NCBI GenBank assembly: GCA_025765615.1
Contig: JAIVFJ010000196.1
Location: forward strand, 55,187-119,186
DNA: 64,000 nt
Direction of reading: 5' to 3'
DNA from: Zopfochytrium polystomum
Lineage: Eukaryota; Chytridiomycota; Chytridiomycetes; Chytridiales; Chytridiaceae
Shown: in pieces, positions 11,144 through 21,840 of the stretch
How positions within the stretch are numbered: position 1 is the first letter of the stretch
How the letters are laid out: each line of letters starts with the position of its first letter
Notes under the pieces: model-generated
Told to the model about the DNA's origin: nothing
Seen by the model: the letters and a program-made list of their open reading frames with translations, nothing else
Database searches by the model: none
Translations under genes and position numbers: made by a program

Positions 11144-11390
11144 TGATAGATTTTGGGTTTTTGCAGTAAGCAGTGTGCAGGAGCAACACCTCACACTGTG
11201 TGCATGGGGGCACCAATGATGAGGAGGATTTGGTGCAGTTTTTGCCACCTGGTCGTTGTCACAATTTTGTATAAAGCCAAAACAGCATACATTGTACAAC
11301 AGTCTCCCATCTCAGCTTCACCATCACAAGAGAGTAGTCCACCAGAGTAGTTCACCACCATCCACAAACAGCAGCAGCCATTTCTTTCAG
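11144..11390 (+). repeat. Partial 3' LTR of copia copy A
   Basis: It starts TGATAGATTTTGGG after the polypurine tract and matches, with a few changes, the LTR of copy B on the minus strand at about 16530-16794. It is cut before its 3' end: homology stops near CATTTCTTTC and RT sequence of copy B follows at once. Confidence 0.75.
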
Positions 11391-11403
11391 CTCTTTGTTG
11401 GTA

Positions 11404-12007
11404 GCCGGCAGACTGACTGAGACGACCAATGAGTTCCTGATTCCAACAACGCCCTGCTTGCTTGATACCGTTGACAGCTTTGTGCAAAAGCCAGACCTTG
11501 CCATCCGGAATGGTAGCCAACTGGTTGCTCCATGTAGATGGGGACATCAAGTTTGCTGTTGAGGTAGGCATTGCTAATATCGACCATAGCTGTGTCCCAA
11601 CCGTTTGAGGCTGTCATAGAAAGGAGCCATCGTAGACTATTGATGCGAACAACAGGAGAGTGAGTGTTCCAGAAATCAACGCCACGACGCTGTGTAAAGC
11701 CCTTCGCCACTAGTCGTGCGCGAAAGCGCTCAATGCTGCCGTCTGGTCGAAGCTTGACCTTGCAAACCCATTTGTTCTGCACGACATTGACATTCATGGG
11801 TCGATCAACGACTTCAAAAGCTGCAAGCATTCTGAGAGCGTCAATCTCTGTCTGCTCTGCTGCTATCCACTCTTTGGACCACTTTCCACTCATGGCCTCA
11901 GTGCGTGTTACCGGGTCTGGACATTTGACACTGGTTAAATATAGATGTCCAGATCGAGTATGTTTTGGAGATGGGCTGCTTGTAGGACTGCATGGTGATT
12001 TGCGCAC
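11404..12007 (-). CDS. pol: Copia copy B reverse transcriptase, first half
   Basis: It contains EWIAAEQTEIDALRML through GYHSGWQG and SRALLESGTH, then ends at the junction. It lacks the YVDD catalytic box and RNase H, so it cannot be active. The last 30 bases before the junction are diverged relative to copy A with small gaps. Confidence 0.8.
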
Positions 12008-13272
12008 ATGTGTAGGTGGAGGCTCTGGTGGTGGTGGTTCTGGTGGTGGTGCTTGAGGTGGTAGGTCTCCAGTTGGTGTTTCAGCAATGTTGTTTTGTCT
12101 TCAGGAGTATGCTTTGGTGGTGTTGGTAAAGAGGAGTTTGCGAGTATTTGGATGCAGAAAAGGGAAATAGAAAAATCATTGGCAGGTGAGCCTTCTGCAC
12201 GATGCGGCTTGGGACACCCCGTGCCAGAGAGCCCTCTCTTCCTCTCTCCACAGCCCGCCTTCCACACTTTCCCCCATGCTTAACGTCAGGCGCCAAGGGA
12301 CCTATCTCCCCTGGTGGTGTTCCTTACGGAATGGGCTCCCCAAACAGGCATCCATCCCTTCTGACTTGGGTCCACGCCACACTAGCTCCCGCAGGGTCGG
12401 TATGGCCCAGGGCCTTCAGTTGCGCCACCCACGTCACTCCCAGCCGAGAGTGCGCCTGCAGTCACAGAGCCGGTTGCTGCCCCCACTCATCCGATTGGTC
12501 CCCCAGCTTTAGTGCTCGTAGGTAAGGCCCACTGGAGATGGCGTTAATTGCGGTAACACAGAGTCCAACCTGTCGTGCCGCCACCTCCAACACTTTGTGC
12601 TGTACATCGTTATCCGATTCACTTTCTCTGCCGTACATGGACCACTTCATGTTTCATGTTCAATTGGTGCTAGTTCTGTGGAAGATTGTCGTTCAGCTGC
12701 TGCTGCGGGTGCTGGTTCTGGGAATTGATCCACGCGAACATTGGCTTCACGAAGGAGGTTGGTGATGTTTTGTTCAGTTGATGTAAGTTCATCTTTGCTG
12801 AGGAGTGGTGTTAACTGATGAACGAGGTCCTGAGCAATATCCTCTGCTGCTGAGGTGCTGAGGTGAGGGAAACTGTCTTCTGCAACCACAGGGTCATCCA
12901 ATCGATGAGTGATTACTCTACCCGTGCTGATGTCAATCAAACGAGCAATGGAACGACCAATGTTTCCAATGTAAATTGCTGGTCGAGTGCGTTCTGCAAG
13001 CCTTTTGAACTGATGCGTTTGTCCACGTTCCTTTGCTGTGATGTGATATAAACATCCTGAGCCAAAAACTCTGAATTGACTGATGCATGGAGGGAATCCA
13101 AGAAGCGTTTCAACTGGAGATAGTAATCCACGGCTGAGGACAGGAAGTGTATTGATGATATCTACTGCATGTCGAATCGCGTATCCCCACCATGACCCTG
13201 GTGAACCAGCATGTCTTAGAAGGGATCGTGTGACATCCATGACTGTTCGAACTTCTCGCTCTGCTTTCCCAT

Positions 13273-14331
13273 TCAGCTCAGGTGTATGAGGTGGACTGAC
13301 TTCAACGCGGATGCCACGTGATGCACAGAAACGGTTAAAAGCAAGTGTGTTGAATTCAGTTCCCCACCATCAAAGCGGACGCCCTTTACACGAACATCCC
13401 TAACTGTCTCCAATTGTTGGATGATCTTAATGGCCTCTGGTAGTGCTTCTGACTTTCTCCGAAGGTTTGTCGACCAGAGATAATTACTTGCATAGTCAAT
13501 GGCAATGAGAGCAAAGCCATATTGTCCTCGAAACTTTGGTTTGACTTCCACTAGATCAAAGGCTAAATGTTCGCCTGGTAGTTTATCTGGAGGATCTGTA
13601 TGTGGAATAGCAGCACGAGTCTGTTTGGCAATAATGCAGGCCTTACACGGTTCTTCAAGCAAGTCCAGCTTAATGTCAGGAAAGTCAGCACATGTACGGC
13701 GCTCCTTCATTGCTCGTAGTCTTGCATAAGGGATATGGCCGAGGCGTTCATGCATGCGCTGAGTGTTTGGAGCTTTGCTGTTGAGAAAGGCTGTGCGTAT
13801 ACTGAGTGTGTCAACTGGTTCTGCAGAGCTGAAGAGGTTGTAAAATTTACTGGCGCAGTGTGCAATAAATTGTTTGCTGTAGTTGAAGTTGGGGTTTGCT
13901 GCTGTTGGGAACCATTGGAGACCATGTCTAAGAATCATTTGAAGGACGGCTGGATCTCCTTCCTCAGGACTGCTACGATAAATAGTACCAGGTTGAAGGT
14001 CTCGTGCAAGATGGAAGAAGCCACATAGTTGTAGGTCCCGATCAGCGACCAAGTTGACAGGACATTCTGGAGCATATTGGGCACCTTCAATTATAAGTGT
14101 GATGTTGTTGGCGAGTGGTTTGAGAGCTGTGCTGAATCCTTCACAAGTAAGAATAGGTCCTTCTTTGGCGATACGCATGCTAGATTTCTGCTGAGTATAA
14201 CTATAGGGAATGAAGAGAGAGAAATCTCGAAGCGTTGTGACATTGCAACTGTTGTCGATGAGTACAGGAAAAGAAATTGGAAGGGAAGGGACGTTAACTG
14301 CAAATGCCTGGATTACTCCCGGGTCATCCAA
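13273..14331 (-). CDS. pol: Copia copy B pol: protease-like and integrase (mirror of 6913-7971)
   Basis: The same 352-codon frame as in copy A, with the same D-N-S in the protease-like motif, the same HERLGH...CKAC zinc module and the same frame loss after RFDGG. The companion frame 12647-13240 carries the rest of the integrase. Sharing a loss-of-function indel means the two copies derive from one defective element. Confidence 0.8.
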   Translation of the reverse strand: MDDPGVIQAFAVNVPSLPISFPVLIDNSCNVTTLRDFSLFIPYSYTQQKSSMRIAKEGPILTCEGFSTALKPLANNITLIIEGAQYAPECPVNLVADRDLQLCGFFHLARDLQPGTIYRSSPEEGDPAVLQMILRHGLQWFPTAANPNFNYSKQFIAHCASKFYNLFSSAEPVDTLSIRTAFLNSKAPNTQRMHERLGHIPYARLRAMKERRTCADFPDIKLDLLEEPCKACIIAKQTRAAIPHTDPPDKLPGEHLAFDLVEVKPKFRGQYGFALIAIDYASNYLWSTNLRRKSEALPEAIKIIQQLETVRDVRVKGVRFDGGELNSTHLLLTVSVHHVASALKSVHLIHLS

Positions 14332-14980
14332 AAATCCTGTTGACTTTCACCTTGTTCAGTCTCTGAATTGAGTTGCGTTTCCATCCACAATTGCTGTTCT
14401 GCAGCATACTGCTCACTTTGCTGGTCATCCCAATCACCGTTCTGTAGCAGAAGTGCTTGGTTTTCAGGTATCTGCTGTTGTGGAGGGTTTGGTTGCTGGA
14501 GTAAGAGCGCATTTGGATTTGCTGGTGGTCGATGCTGTTGCTGTTGCTGCAATTGCTGAAGAAATGTGTTGGCACACTGTCGAGCAACATGACCATAGCC
14601 TCCACATGCATGACATTGGACTCCAAAAGACTGTTGCTGTGCAGGGTACCAACTCCCCCCAGAGCTGCGTCCCATTCGGTACCACCAGTTGCTGTTCCAC
14701 GTGAAACTTAGTCCTCGCCATGTTCCTCGGCCTCGGCCAAAACCACCATATGGGCGCGGTGTGTACTGTTGGGACTGAGGGTTTTGGTACTGCAAGGTTG
14801 TTGGGCGGATATTAGGATACGGCTGGTACTGCTGAGGTTTATGACAACTGCCACGACCGCAGAGTTGACTATAGTGTACTTTTGGCCGAATAATTACATT
14901 TGCTGTTGGTGTAGTGACTTCTGGAACGGCTGTGGTCAGGTCCTGCTCCTGTTGTGCTGCAAGTCGATCCCGCCTCTCAT
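14313..14980 (-). CDS. gag: Copia copy B gag nucleocapsid
   Basis: Mirror of 6240-6931 with the same CHACGGYGHVARQC zinc knuckle and Gln/Pro-rich tail. Unlike copy A, gag sequence continues upstream (right) to about 15850, including a typical copia gag N-terminal segment (GAANFGDWLDDLI), so this copy preserves the start of gag, although broken by stops. Confidence 0.75.
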
Positions 14981-16529
14981 CATATGTAATTTGGCTGGCA
15001 GTAGATTTAAATAAGGTGATTGATTAGTTTAGTCAATGATGAAACAGAAGTGATAGGATTCCCTGCAAACATGAACGTATAGGCAACGCCCATATCGATT
15101 AGCGTGTTGTTCAGGGCAGATACGAAGACTCGCACAACTTTGCAAAATGGTGTGATGCGACTGCGGATTTCCACTGATGAACTTTCTGCAAAACTTTCTA
15201 CTTTGTGGAAAGCTGTAATGAGGCGCAAATGACTTGGATGATTCTGCAGGTTCCATTTTTATACGTTCGAAATCATCAATGATTTTTTTGCTAATTCTTG
15301 ATCTGTTGTTCGATATGCAATTGCAATTTCTCCAAGCAGTGTGTAGGCGAAAATCTGCCCTCATCGGGGGAACTGTGGTAGGAGCTCTGGTTCAACATGT
15401 CGTTGAATGAGAAGAATACAGTATGCGTTCTGGTCTTCTGTCCCTGGGAACCATTTGACCGGCTCACGCCCGTCTCGTGCAAATGCATAATGCTCGCCGT
15501 GGTTAGGCCCCTGCGTACTCTGCATGTTGGGCGAACATTAGGATCATTGGGGTCCACTTGATCGTTGCGTAATATGTTAATTCAGTCTGGGTCGATGCAG
15601 TGGCAGAGACCATTGCTTTTGTTGGATAGTTCTGAAATTAGGTCGTCCAGCCAATCTCCAAAATTTGCTGCGCCTTTGAGCATAGGGAATGCACAGGAAG
15701 CATACTTGATTTGATCACGCTCGCTCATGCTTGGGAGGAAAATGTGTGAGAGCTTTGCAGGAGAATAGAAATTTGAAAGGCAGTGATTCCCTAATTTGGT
15801 GGCAGATTCTGAGACTTCTTGAGCAGGTAATATAAGTGTAGAACTCTCCAATAAGCCCTAAATAAATGTGAGTAGTGGCACAACTGGATACCACAAAATA
15901 TGGTTGCAGCTCGTCGTAATTCAATATTCTGCAATCAAATTAGATGTATCTGATTGATCACCAAGTGGAATCACGAAGATTGGGCGCTGAGCAATGCAGG
16001 AAAATTGGATTGAGGCAATTTGGTCCGGTTTTGGCTGAGTTGTGTTGGTGGGAAGCTCCAATACAGCAATTTCGACGAGTTGAGTGCTAATTGAACAGTA
16101 AAAACGCGGACAGCTGTTATTCTGCAAGGAACCAGTCGAAGATCACGATATTTGGTGGGTAGATAGAGTGGAAGTAGCTCTTTCCTGTGGTGTTAAGCGA
16201 TTCCCAACGCAATTGAAGGAAGTTGGCAGACTTGGAAGCCGGGTTTCAGTCGATTTTTGCACTTTCCAATGTGCCTGATGCAGTGAATGATTGACTCTAC
16301 TTGTCAAACGACGCTTCTGCTACGATAAACGACTGTCAAAACGTCTTCTCCACTGCTAAAAGTGGTGTGGGCGGCGGTGGAGGCGTGAGGGACAAAAATT
16401 GAAGGTGTTGGTTCTGCAGGTAGTGATGCTGGTGATGTGTGGTGTGGTGAGTGGCACTGTTTGTTTGCGTTCTGCACGCCCCCCGCTCGTTCTCCTTATT
16501 CTCCACTGATCTCTACTCCAAGTGATTGG

Positions 16530-16794
16530 GATGGGTTACAATTTTGTATGAAAGAAATGACTGCTGCTGTTTGTGGATGGTGGTGAACTACTCTGGTGGA
16601 CTACTCTCTTGTGATGGTGAAGCTGAGATGGGAGACTGTTGTACAATGTATGCTGTTTGGCTTTATACAAAATTGTGACAAAGACCAGGTGACAAAAAAT
16701 GCACCAAATCCTCATCACAGTTGGTGTTCCCATGCACCACAGTGTGAGGTGTTGCTCCTGCACACTGCTTACTACAAAAACCCAAAATCTAACA
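16530..16794 (-). repeat. 5' LTR of copia copy B
   Basis: On the minus strand it starts TGTTAGATTTTGGG at 16794 and is colinear with the copy A LTR to CATTTCTTTC. It then continues about 20 bases to a likely end near TGTAACCCA. The exact 3' boundary and the primer-binding site are uncertain. Confidence 0.65.
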
Positions 16795-16809
16795 TAACCC
16801 TCCTAAATG

Positions 16810-17370
16810 AGGGATGCACCACAAGCTTCTCCACCTCCAGAGTCAGGCAAACCTACAGAGAGCACCACATGAAAATCCTTATTCGGGTTCTAGAATATCT
16901 CAACGGTACTAGTGAGTATGGTTTATTCTATTCTCGCAACTGCACAGATATAGCTGGTTACTCCAATGCTGCCCATGGTGCCCACTCAGATGGGAAATCA
17001 CAGCTTGGCTAGAATGTCCTATTCAGAGGAACAGCTTTTAGTTTGGCATCTGTTCAGAGCAGCACTCTCATGCTGTCACCACAGGAAGCGGAATCTGTAG
17101 CTGTGTCTGACTGGGATAACAACTTAAGGCGCGATCCCATCCTACTCAGAACTCCAACTTCCGTCTCCAACTCCTCTTACCATCTGCACTGACAACAGCA
17201 GTGTGATCAACCCCAGCTCAAATGATCTTTACACCAATTGGTCATAGATATCATCGTAAAGTATCATTAAATTGGAGAACTCGTGGACCAAAAAAGTAGT
17301 ACGGCTTAAATGGATTGCTGGAGGATAACAGCCTGCAGACTATATGATGAAATCTCTCTTAGCTGCTCTC
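16810..17370 (+). pseudogene. Diverged copia RNase H fragment
   Basis: It is colinear with 10320-10740 of copy A: GTSEYGLFYS and HGAHSDGKSQLG match GTREYGLLYS and HGVHADGKSQLG. There are several stops. Protein similarity is clearly lower than between copies A and B, so it is an older member of the family. Confidence 0.7.
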
Positions 17371-17371
17371 A

Positions 17372-17638
17372 GTGAAGGAAGGTGGACAAACACACCAGTA
17401 TAAAAAGCTTGCAGAACACGCTCAACCAGCAATTTGCATTGGAAACATTGGTTGTTCCATTGCTCGCTTGATTGACAACAACATGGGTAGAGTAATCACA
17501 CATCAATTGGATTACCTTGTGATTGCAGAAGACAATTTCCCTTGCCTCAGTACTTCAGCAGAAGAGAATATCGCTCAGGGCCGCGTTCATCAGCTCACAC
17601 TGCTTCTCAGCAAGGATGAACTTAAAACGACCGAATAG
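17372..17638 (+). pseudogene. Diverged copia integrase C-terminal fragment
   Basis: HAQPAICIGNIGCSIARLID matches the integrase C-terminal block RPAIYIGNIGRSIARLID of copy A, with about 20 percent residue changes. It lies after an RNase H fragment, the reverse of the element order, so the two are separate scraps. From 17394 it is part of inverted repeat 2 and is mirrored at 24009-24253. Confidence 0.7.
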
Positions 17639-17759
17639 AACATCACCAGCCTTTTTTGTGAAGCCTATGTTTGTGTGGAACAATTTCCAGAATGAGCACC
17701 AGCAGCAGCAGCTGAACAACAACCATCTTCCACAGAACTAGTGTCAACATCTCTTGATA

Positions 17760-17975
17760 CATGATGTTACGCACAAGGGAGAGGGTGAAGAGCAGGTGGA
17801 GAGGGAGAGAGAGAGAGAGAGATAGAGGGGCCAGTAGTGATGGAGGAGAGAGGAGAGTGAGAGAATGGAGAGAGAGGGGAGAGGAGTGAGTTTGGCAGAG
17901 AGGGAAGAGAGAGCAGATGAAGGAATGGAGATTGGCTTGTTTTTGCACTGGTTTCTGTTAAAGCAGCAAGGAGAG
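17760..17975 (-). repeat. Direct repeat with 18870-19032: TC-rich block plus conserved 40-mer
   Basis: Both blocks are purine-rich on the plus strand and end in the same phrase: GATTGGCTTGTTTTTGCACT, then GGTTTCTGTTAAAGCAGCAA here or GGTTTCCGTTAAAGCAGCAA at about 18990-19030. They flank the foldback element and the frame at 18600-18870. They might be ends of a lost element. Confidence 0.55.
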
Positions 17976-17978
17976 TTG

Positions 17979-18435
17979 TCCTACCGGTAGAATCAACAAA
18001 GCCACAACAACAGCTGCCTTTGCCCATCTCTTTTTATTGAGAACAGATTAGCCCTTTCAAGTGCCCCATTCCAGTATTGGATCTTCTGAGGCCTTCAACC
18101 ATCCCATCCAATGTGCTTGGGTGGTGAACTCAAAGGGATCATCAGTAACAGACGTAGTGTGCCTGGTGGGTAAAATCTTCATGTGCCACGAGGTCGGGAA
18201 TTGGTGGCACACCAACTCCAGATGGTGTGGGTTGTTGAGATTCGACCCACTGGGTACACGACACCTGTTACTGATGATCCCTTTGAGTGCCCCAGCCAAT
18301 CACATTGGATGGGATGTTTGAAGGCCTCAGAAGATCCAATACTGGAATGGGGCACTTGAAAGGGCTAATCTGCTCTCAATAAAAGAGATAGGCAAAGGCA
18401 GCTGTTGTTCTGGCCTTGCTCATTCTACCGGTAGG
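17979..18435. mobile_element. Foldback/MITE-like element, left-arm copy
   Basis: The ends are CCTACCGGTAGAAT at 17980 and its complement ATTCTACCGGTAGG ending at 18434. The terminal inverted repeats extend about 200 bases with few mismatches and share AACAACAGCTGCCTTTGCC, GATTAGCCCTTTCAAGTGCC and GATCATCAGTAACAG. The central loop is about 50 bases. There is no coding capacity beyond short accidental frames. It is nested inside an arm of inverted repeat 2. Superfamily is unknown and no clear target-site duplication is seen. Confidence 0.8.
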
Positions 18436-18540
18436 AACAATGCAATTAGAACATGCACAAAAAGACGCAAACTGCACACACTACACACATTGCACATGTG
18501 ACACAGCACAGCAAGCATGCAAAAGTTGTGTACCACTCAA

Positions 18541-19013
18541 GGCTCTCTGCTCTGGAATTCCACTCTCTGCTTCATAATTCTGCTTGATCTCTCTCTCTCT
18601 CCAGACAGACCAAGTCCCTCTAGTCCTGGGTGGGATTTCATCACCTCCGCTGTTGCAGAGGATTCAGGGGGAGAACCAATGCTGGGAGGGGCAGCGCCAA
18701 TGCTGACCTTGTTGCAGATCATGTTAAACACACCTAAGTAATCAGCCTTGAGGAAGCTGGAAACGAGGTTGTAGGACATGACCAGCTTGATGACTTCTCC
18801 ACGTGCAGTACCCAATCCTGGTAGCTGTAAGACGCAAAGAGCAACATGATGAAATTCTATGCAGGACTGAGGGGCTTGGTGTGGGTGTGGAGAGAGGGAG
18901 AAGAGAGCAGTAGTGATGGAGGATTGAGAGGAGTGAGAGAATGAAGAAAGAGGAGAGAGGAGTGGGCAGAAGAGAGAGTAGATGGAGGAAGAGAGATTGG
19001 CTTGTTTTTGCAC
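18541..19013 (-). CDS. Unknown frame with a spliced-looking segment (arm 2, left); mirrored at 22636-23166
   Basis: On the minus strand a C/T-rich leader ends in GCGTCTTACAG, a good acceptor. An open segment follows: LGTARGEVIKLVMSYNLVSS, then DYLGVFNMICNKVSIGAAPP and a Pro/Ser tail. The hydrophobic and helical pattern looks like real protein, but I do not recognise it. It is not a copia domain. It could be a captured host exon or a fragment of another element's gag. Confidence 0.3.
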
Positions 19014-19299
19014 TGGTTTCCGTTAAAGCAGCAAGGAGTGGGGTTGGATTCCTTTTATGGTCTCTGTGAGAGGTTAAACAACTAATTATTCTAGTCCCTC
19101 GTTACTATTCCCTCTCTTTATACTTTCGTATTTATCTCCAACTGCATTGCGTTGCAAATAAGTTTCTCTTTGTTATAACATCATACTGAGCGCAGCTCCA
19201 CGTGATGGGAAATGGGATTGCATGACAACAGCATTTATCATTGCATTTTTGCATATGGCAATTAACAGAAAAAAATTTAAGCAATTTCTGAGCAACTTA

Positions 19300-19835
19300 T
19301 ATCAACTTGTGCACCACAGCTTCAACCTTATCAATCTCCCTCCACCTTAGTAGTCAACCTCTGTGTCACCCCAAAGCTCCCATGTTCTTCACATTGTGGG
19401 TACAGCTCCAGAATCGATCATGTAAGGAAGAGGCTATGCCTGTGTGTGAAGCGTTCACTGTTGCACAGTTCACAAGACGTAGAGGCAAGAGGGGATGATT
19501 GTAGAAAAAACAGGAGGCCCTCCTGCAGCAGGTTGAGGGTGAAATACAGAGAACGGAACAAGAGCTGCTTGCGGTACAACCACAATTGCTGAGGCTGAAG
19601 CATGGTTTGGTTGACCTGGTGTGAAGTGTTGCATTTGGAGCCTGTCTGAGATGGCATTGGCTTGGCGCATTTGCAGGCAGCCCTGCCAATGATCTCTCCA
19701 TTTCCTTTTCTCCATCTTTATGCTCATAAATAACTATTTAACTTTACTGACGCCACCAAGCCTTCCTCTGAAGACATAATAATTGCTGAAACACCAACTA
19801 GAAACCCACCACCTCAAGCACCAGCTGAACCACGC
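19300..19835 (-). pseudogene. Copia-family pol scrap between integrase and RT (left arm); mirrored at 21815-22350
   Basis: The segment around 19680-19830 matches 9050-9200 of copy A and, more closely, 28920-29065: CTTTATGCTCATAAATAACTA, GAAGACATAATAATTGCTGA and AACCCACCACCTCAAGCACC. It comes from the Pro-rich linker before RT of a diverged subfamily. No intact frame. Confidence 0.55.
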
Positions 19836-20642
19836 GCAAAGTCTGTGCGCTGTTTGCTCTGCAGTTTGCACACAAACTCGTCAAGTCGGTTCTGGCCATG
19901 ACCTTGACTGAACAGTTGCTGAAGTCGCTTGATCTTGCGCACATAAGGATTCAGGTCTTGTTAACTCAAGGGGCTTTGAGTGTCTATGCGTAGCTGCAGC
20001 CCCGACCATCCGTTTTCAAAATCATCAATCGAGCTGGATGGGCAGGCATTGTTGAATGTTTGCCGGATGGCAGCCACGCAGTCTCGGTAGAGGTGGATGT
20101 TGCGGCAGAGCTCAAACAAGTGTGAGGTCTCTGGGAGTCTGATCATCAAGCTGACAGAGCCATTTTGTTCTCCTTGATGAAGGTGGCATGCATCTTCAGC
20201 ACCGCATTCATGAACTCTGATAATGTCATGATGTGATGCTGAATCTGGTACTTGACAGTTGCATCGACAGCCACAATTCCAGCGTTAGCTTGCTCAGTAG
20301 CAGTCGGTACGTAAAGGTAGTTTGGTGAAAATTTTTCACTAGCTTTTGGCTCTGGTGTCCTGTTCCCACTGTTTCCATAGTGCAGCCAGAAAAGACTGGC
20401 CTGAGCTTATTGGGGAGCCTCCTGTCATGGGCTTGCTCAAATTTATAAGCTTCAGGGTCCTGCGTAGCGGGCTCAGAGGTAGAAATTCCAGAATGCACGG
20501 AGGTAGGAAGTGGAGTGAGCCTCTCAGCTTGCGATTTGCTCATAAGTTCATGCTGAGCCTCAAAATGAGCTTGATCGAGTCGGCAGACCCTTGAAAGGTT
20601 TTCAAAGAAGTGCTTGGTAAATTGAGCGATGGACATTGTCAT
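19809..20642 (-). pseudogene. gag-like polyprotein fragment, minus orientation
   Basis: From a Met at 20642 (MTMSIAQFTKHFFENLSRVC) the frame crosses the spacer/arm boundary at 20337. It then continues in shifted frames with ATVKYQIQHHIMTLSEFMNA, RLPETSHLFELCRNIHLYRD and RLQQLFSQGHGQNRLDEFVC. The helical, cysteine-poor composition resembles capsid domains of LTR elements; the family is uncertain. The inner part is mirrored at 21297-21840. There are at least two frame breaks. Confidence 0.4.
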
Positions 20643-21296
20643 CCTCCTCAGTTCACACCTCCCATGCTCCGGCCCGTGTTACTCAGTTTGTTAAACCAGT
20701 CTCTGTAGTTTTCCAACCCAAGTCAGATTGGGTTTAAGGGATTGGCTTACTTGATCCGTTTGCCCATGGTCGGGAGAAAATACAAGTAAGTGCTTTTTGG
20801 GTCTGCAAATCTTTAAACGATAGAGAATCCCCAAAGCTTTGAAAGAAAACAAAGATACACTTGGAGGTTATTGCAGCCTCTCCAAGGAGCCAAAGCGTGC
20901 ACTGGTTGGTTGGAACGATGTTGGATGATAGGCGTGTGAAACCAAGAGTGTGGTGGCCACACGCGCAACTCATCTCAACGAGAAGGGAAATTGGTGGAGG
21001 CAAACAAGCATCTGGGAAAGCAAGAGCACAGGAGACAAAACGCCATGAGCTAGGCTTCCTTTGCTTGGCTGAGCGACGTACCTCCAATGAAACTCCCAAA
21101 TACCAAAAAGTCCTTCCTCTATTTGACTGCAAGCGTCCTCCAAGACTGGTTGTTACCAGGACCTCAATTTGTGTACGCACAGGATTGAACAACTTCAGCA
21201 ACTGTTCATTCAAGGTCGCAGCCACAACTGATTTGATTGATGAGTTTATTGCTCAAACTGCAGAGCAAGCTGTAATCAGATGTTGCGAGTGGCTCT

Positions 21297-21840
21297 GTGC
21301 TTAATTGTTTCGAAAAATTTTCACCAAACTACCTTTACGTACCGACTGCTACTGAGCAAGCTAACGCTGGAATTGTGGCTGTCGATGCAACTGTCAAGTA
21401 CCAGATTCAGCATCACATCATGACATTATCAGAGTTCATGAATGCGGTGCTGAAGATGCATGCCACCTTCATCAAGGAGAACAAAATGGCTCTGTCAGCT
21501 TGATGATCAGACTCCCAGAGACCTCACACTTGTTTGAGCTCTGCCGCAACATCCACCTCTACCGAGACTGCGTGGCTGCCATCCGGCAAACATTCAACAA
21601 TGCCTGCCCATCCAGCTCGATTGATGATTTTGAAAACGGATGGTCGGGGCTGCAGCTACGCATAGACACTCAAAGCCCCTTGAGTTAACAAGACCTGAAT
21701 CCTTATGTGCGCAAGATCAAGCGACTTCAGCAACTGTTCAGTCAAGGTCATGGCCAGAACCGACTTGACGAGTTTGTGTGCAAACTGCAGAGCAAACAGC
21801 GCACAGACTTTGCGCGTGGTTCAGCTGGTGCTTGAGGTGG
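21297..21840 (+). pseudogene. gag-like fragment, mirror copy in the right arm
   Basis: The inverted duplicate of the inner part of the fragment at 19809-20337, with frames 21297-21503 and 21500-21688. A related, diverged stretch lies in the spacer at 21180-21300 (LNNFSNCSFKVAATTDLIDE). The 5' part of gag is missing on this side because the arm ends at 21312. Confidence 0.4.

Larger units (their letters stand above)
5924..11390 (+). mobile_element. Ty1/copia-type LTR retrotransposon, copy A, 5'-truncated
   Basis: The order is gag nucleocapsid, protease-like, integrase, reverse transcriptase, RNase H, polypurine tract and a partial 3' LTR, which is the copia order. The 5' end is cut inside gag at 5924, where identity with copy B begins. 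The 3' LTR starts with TGATAG at about 11144, right after the polypurine tract, and breaks off near 11390 at the junction with the inverted copy B. Frameshifts in gag (near 6230), integrase (about 7880) and RT (about 9745 and 9985) make it non-autonomous as written. Bases 5924-9819 are repeated in inverse orientation at 11425-15320. Confidence 0.9.
5924..15320. repeat. Inverted repeat 1: 3.9 kb arms, 1.6 kb spacer
   Basis: Positions x and 21244-x are complementary from 5924/15320 to 9819/11425. Encoded frames in the two arms are identical, so arm identity is near 100 percent. The spacer (9820-11424) holds the RT/RNase H end, polypurine tract and partial LTR of copy A. Confidence 0.95.
11395..16794 (-). 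mobile_element. Ty1/copia-type LTR retrotransposon, copy B, 3'-truncated, inverted relative to copy A
   Basis: Reading right to left: 5' LTR (about 16794-16530), leader, gag N terminus (LKGAANFGDWLDDLISELS near 15650), nucleocapsid, protease-like, integrase and the first half of RT. It stops at about 11395 against the broken LTR of copy A. Bases 11425-15320 mirror 5924-9819 of copy A exactly as far as I can compare, including the integrase frameshift. Copy B has the 5' half and copy A the 3' half of the same element family. Confidence 0.85.
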
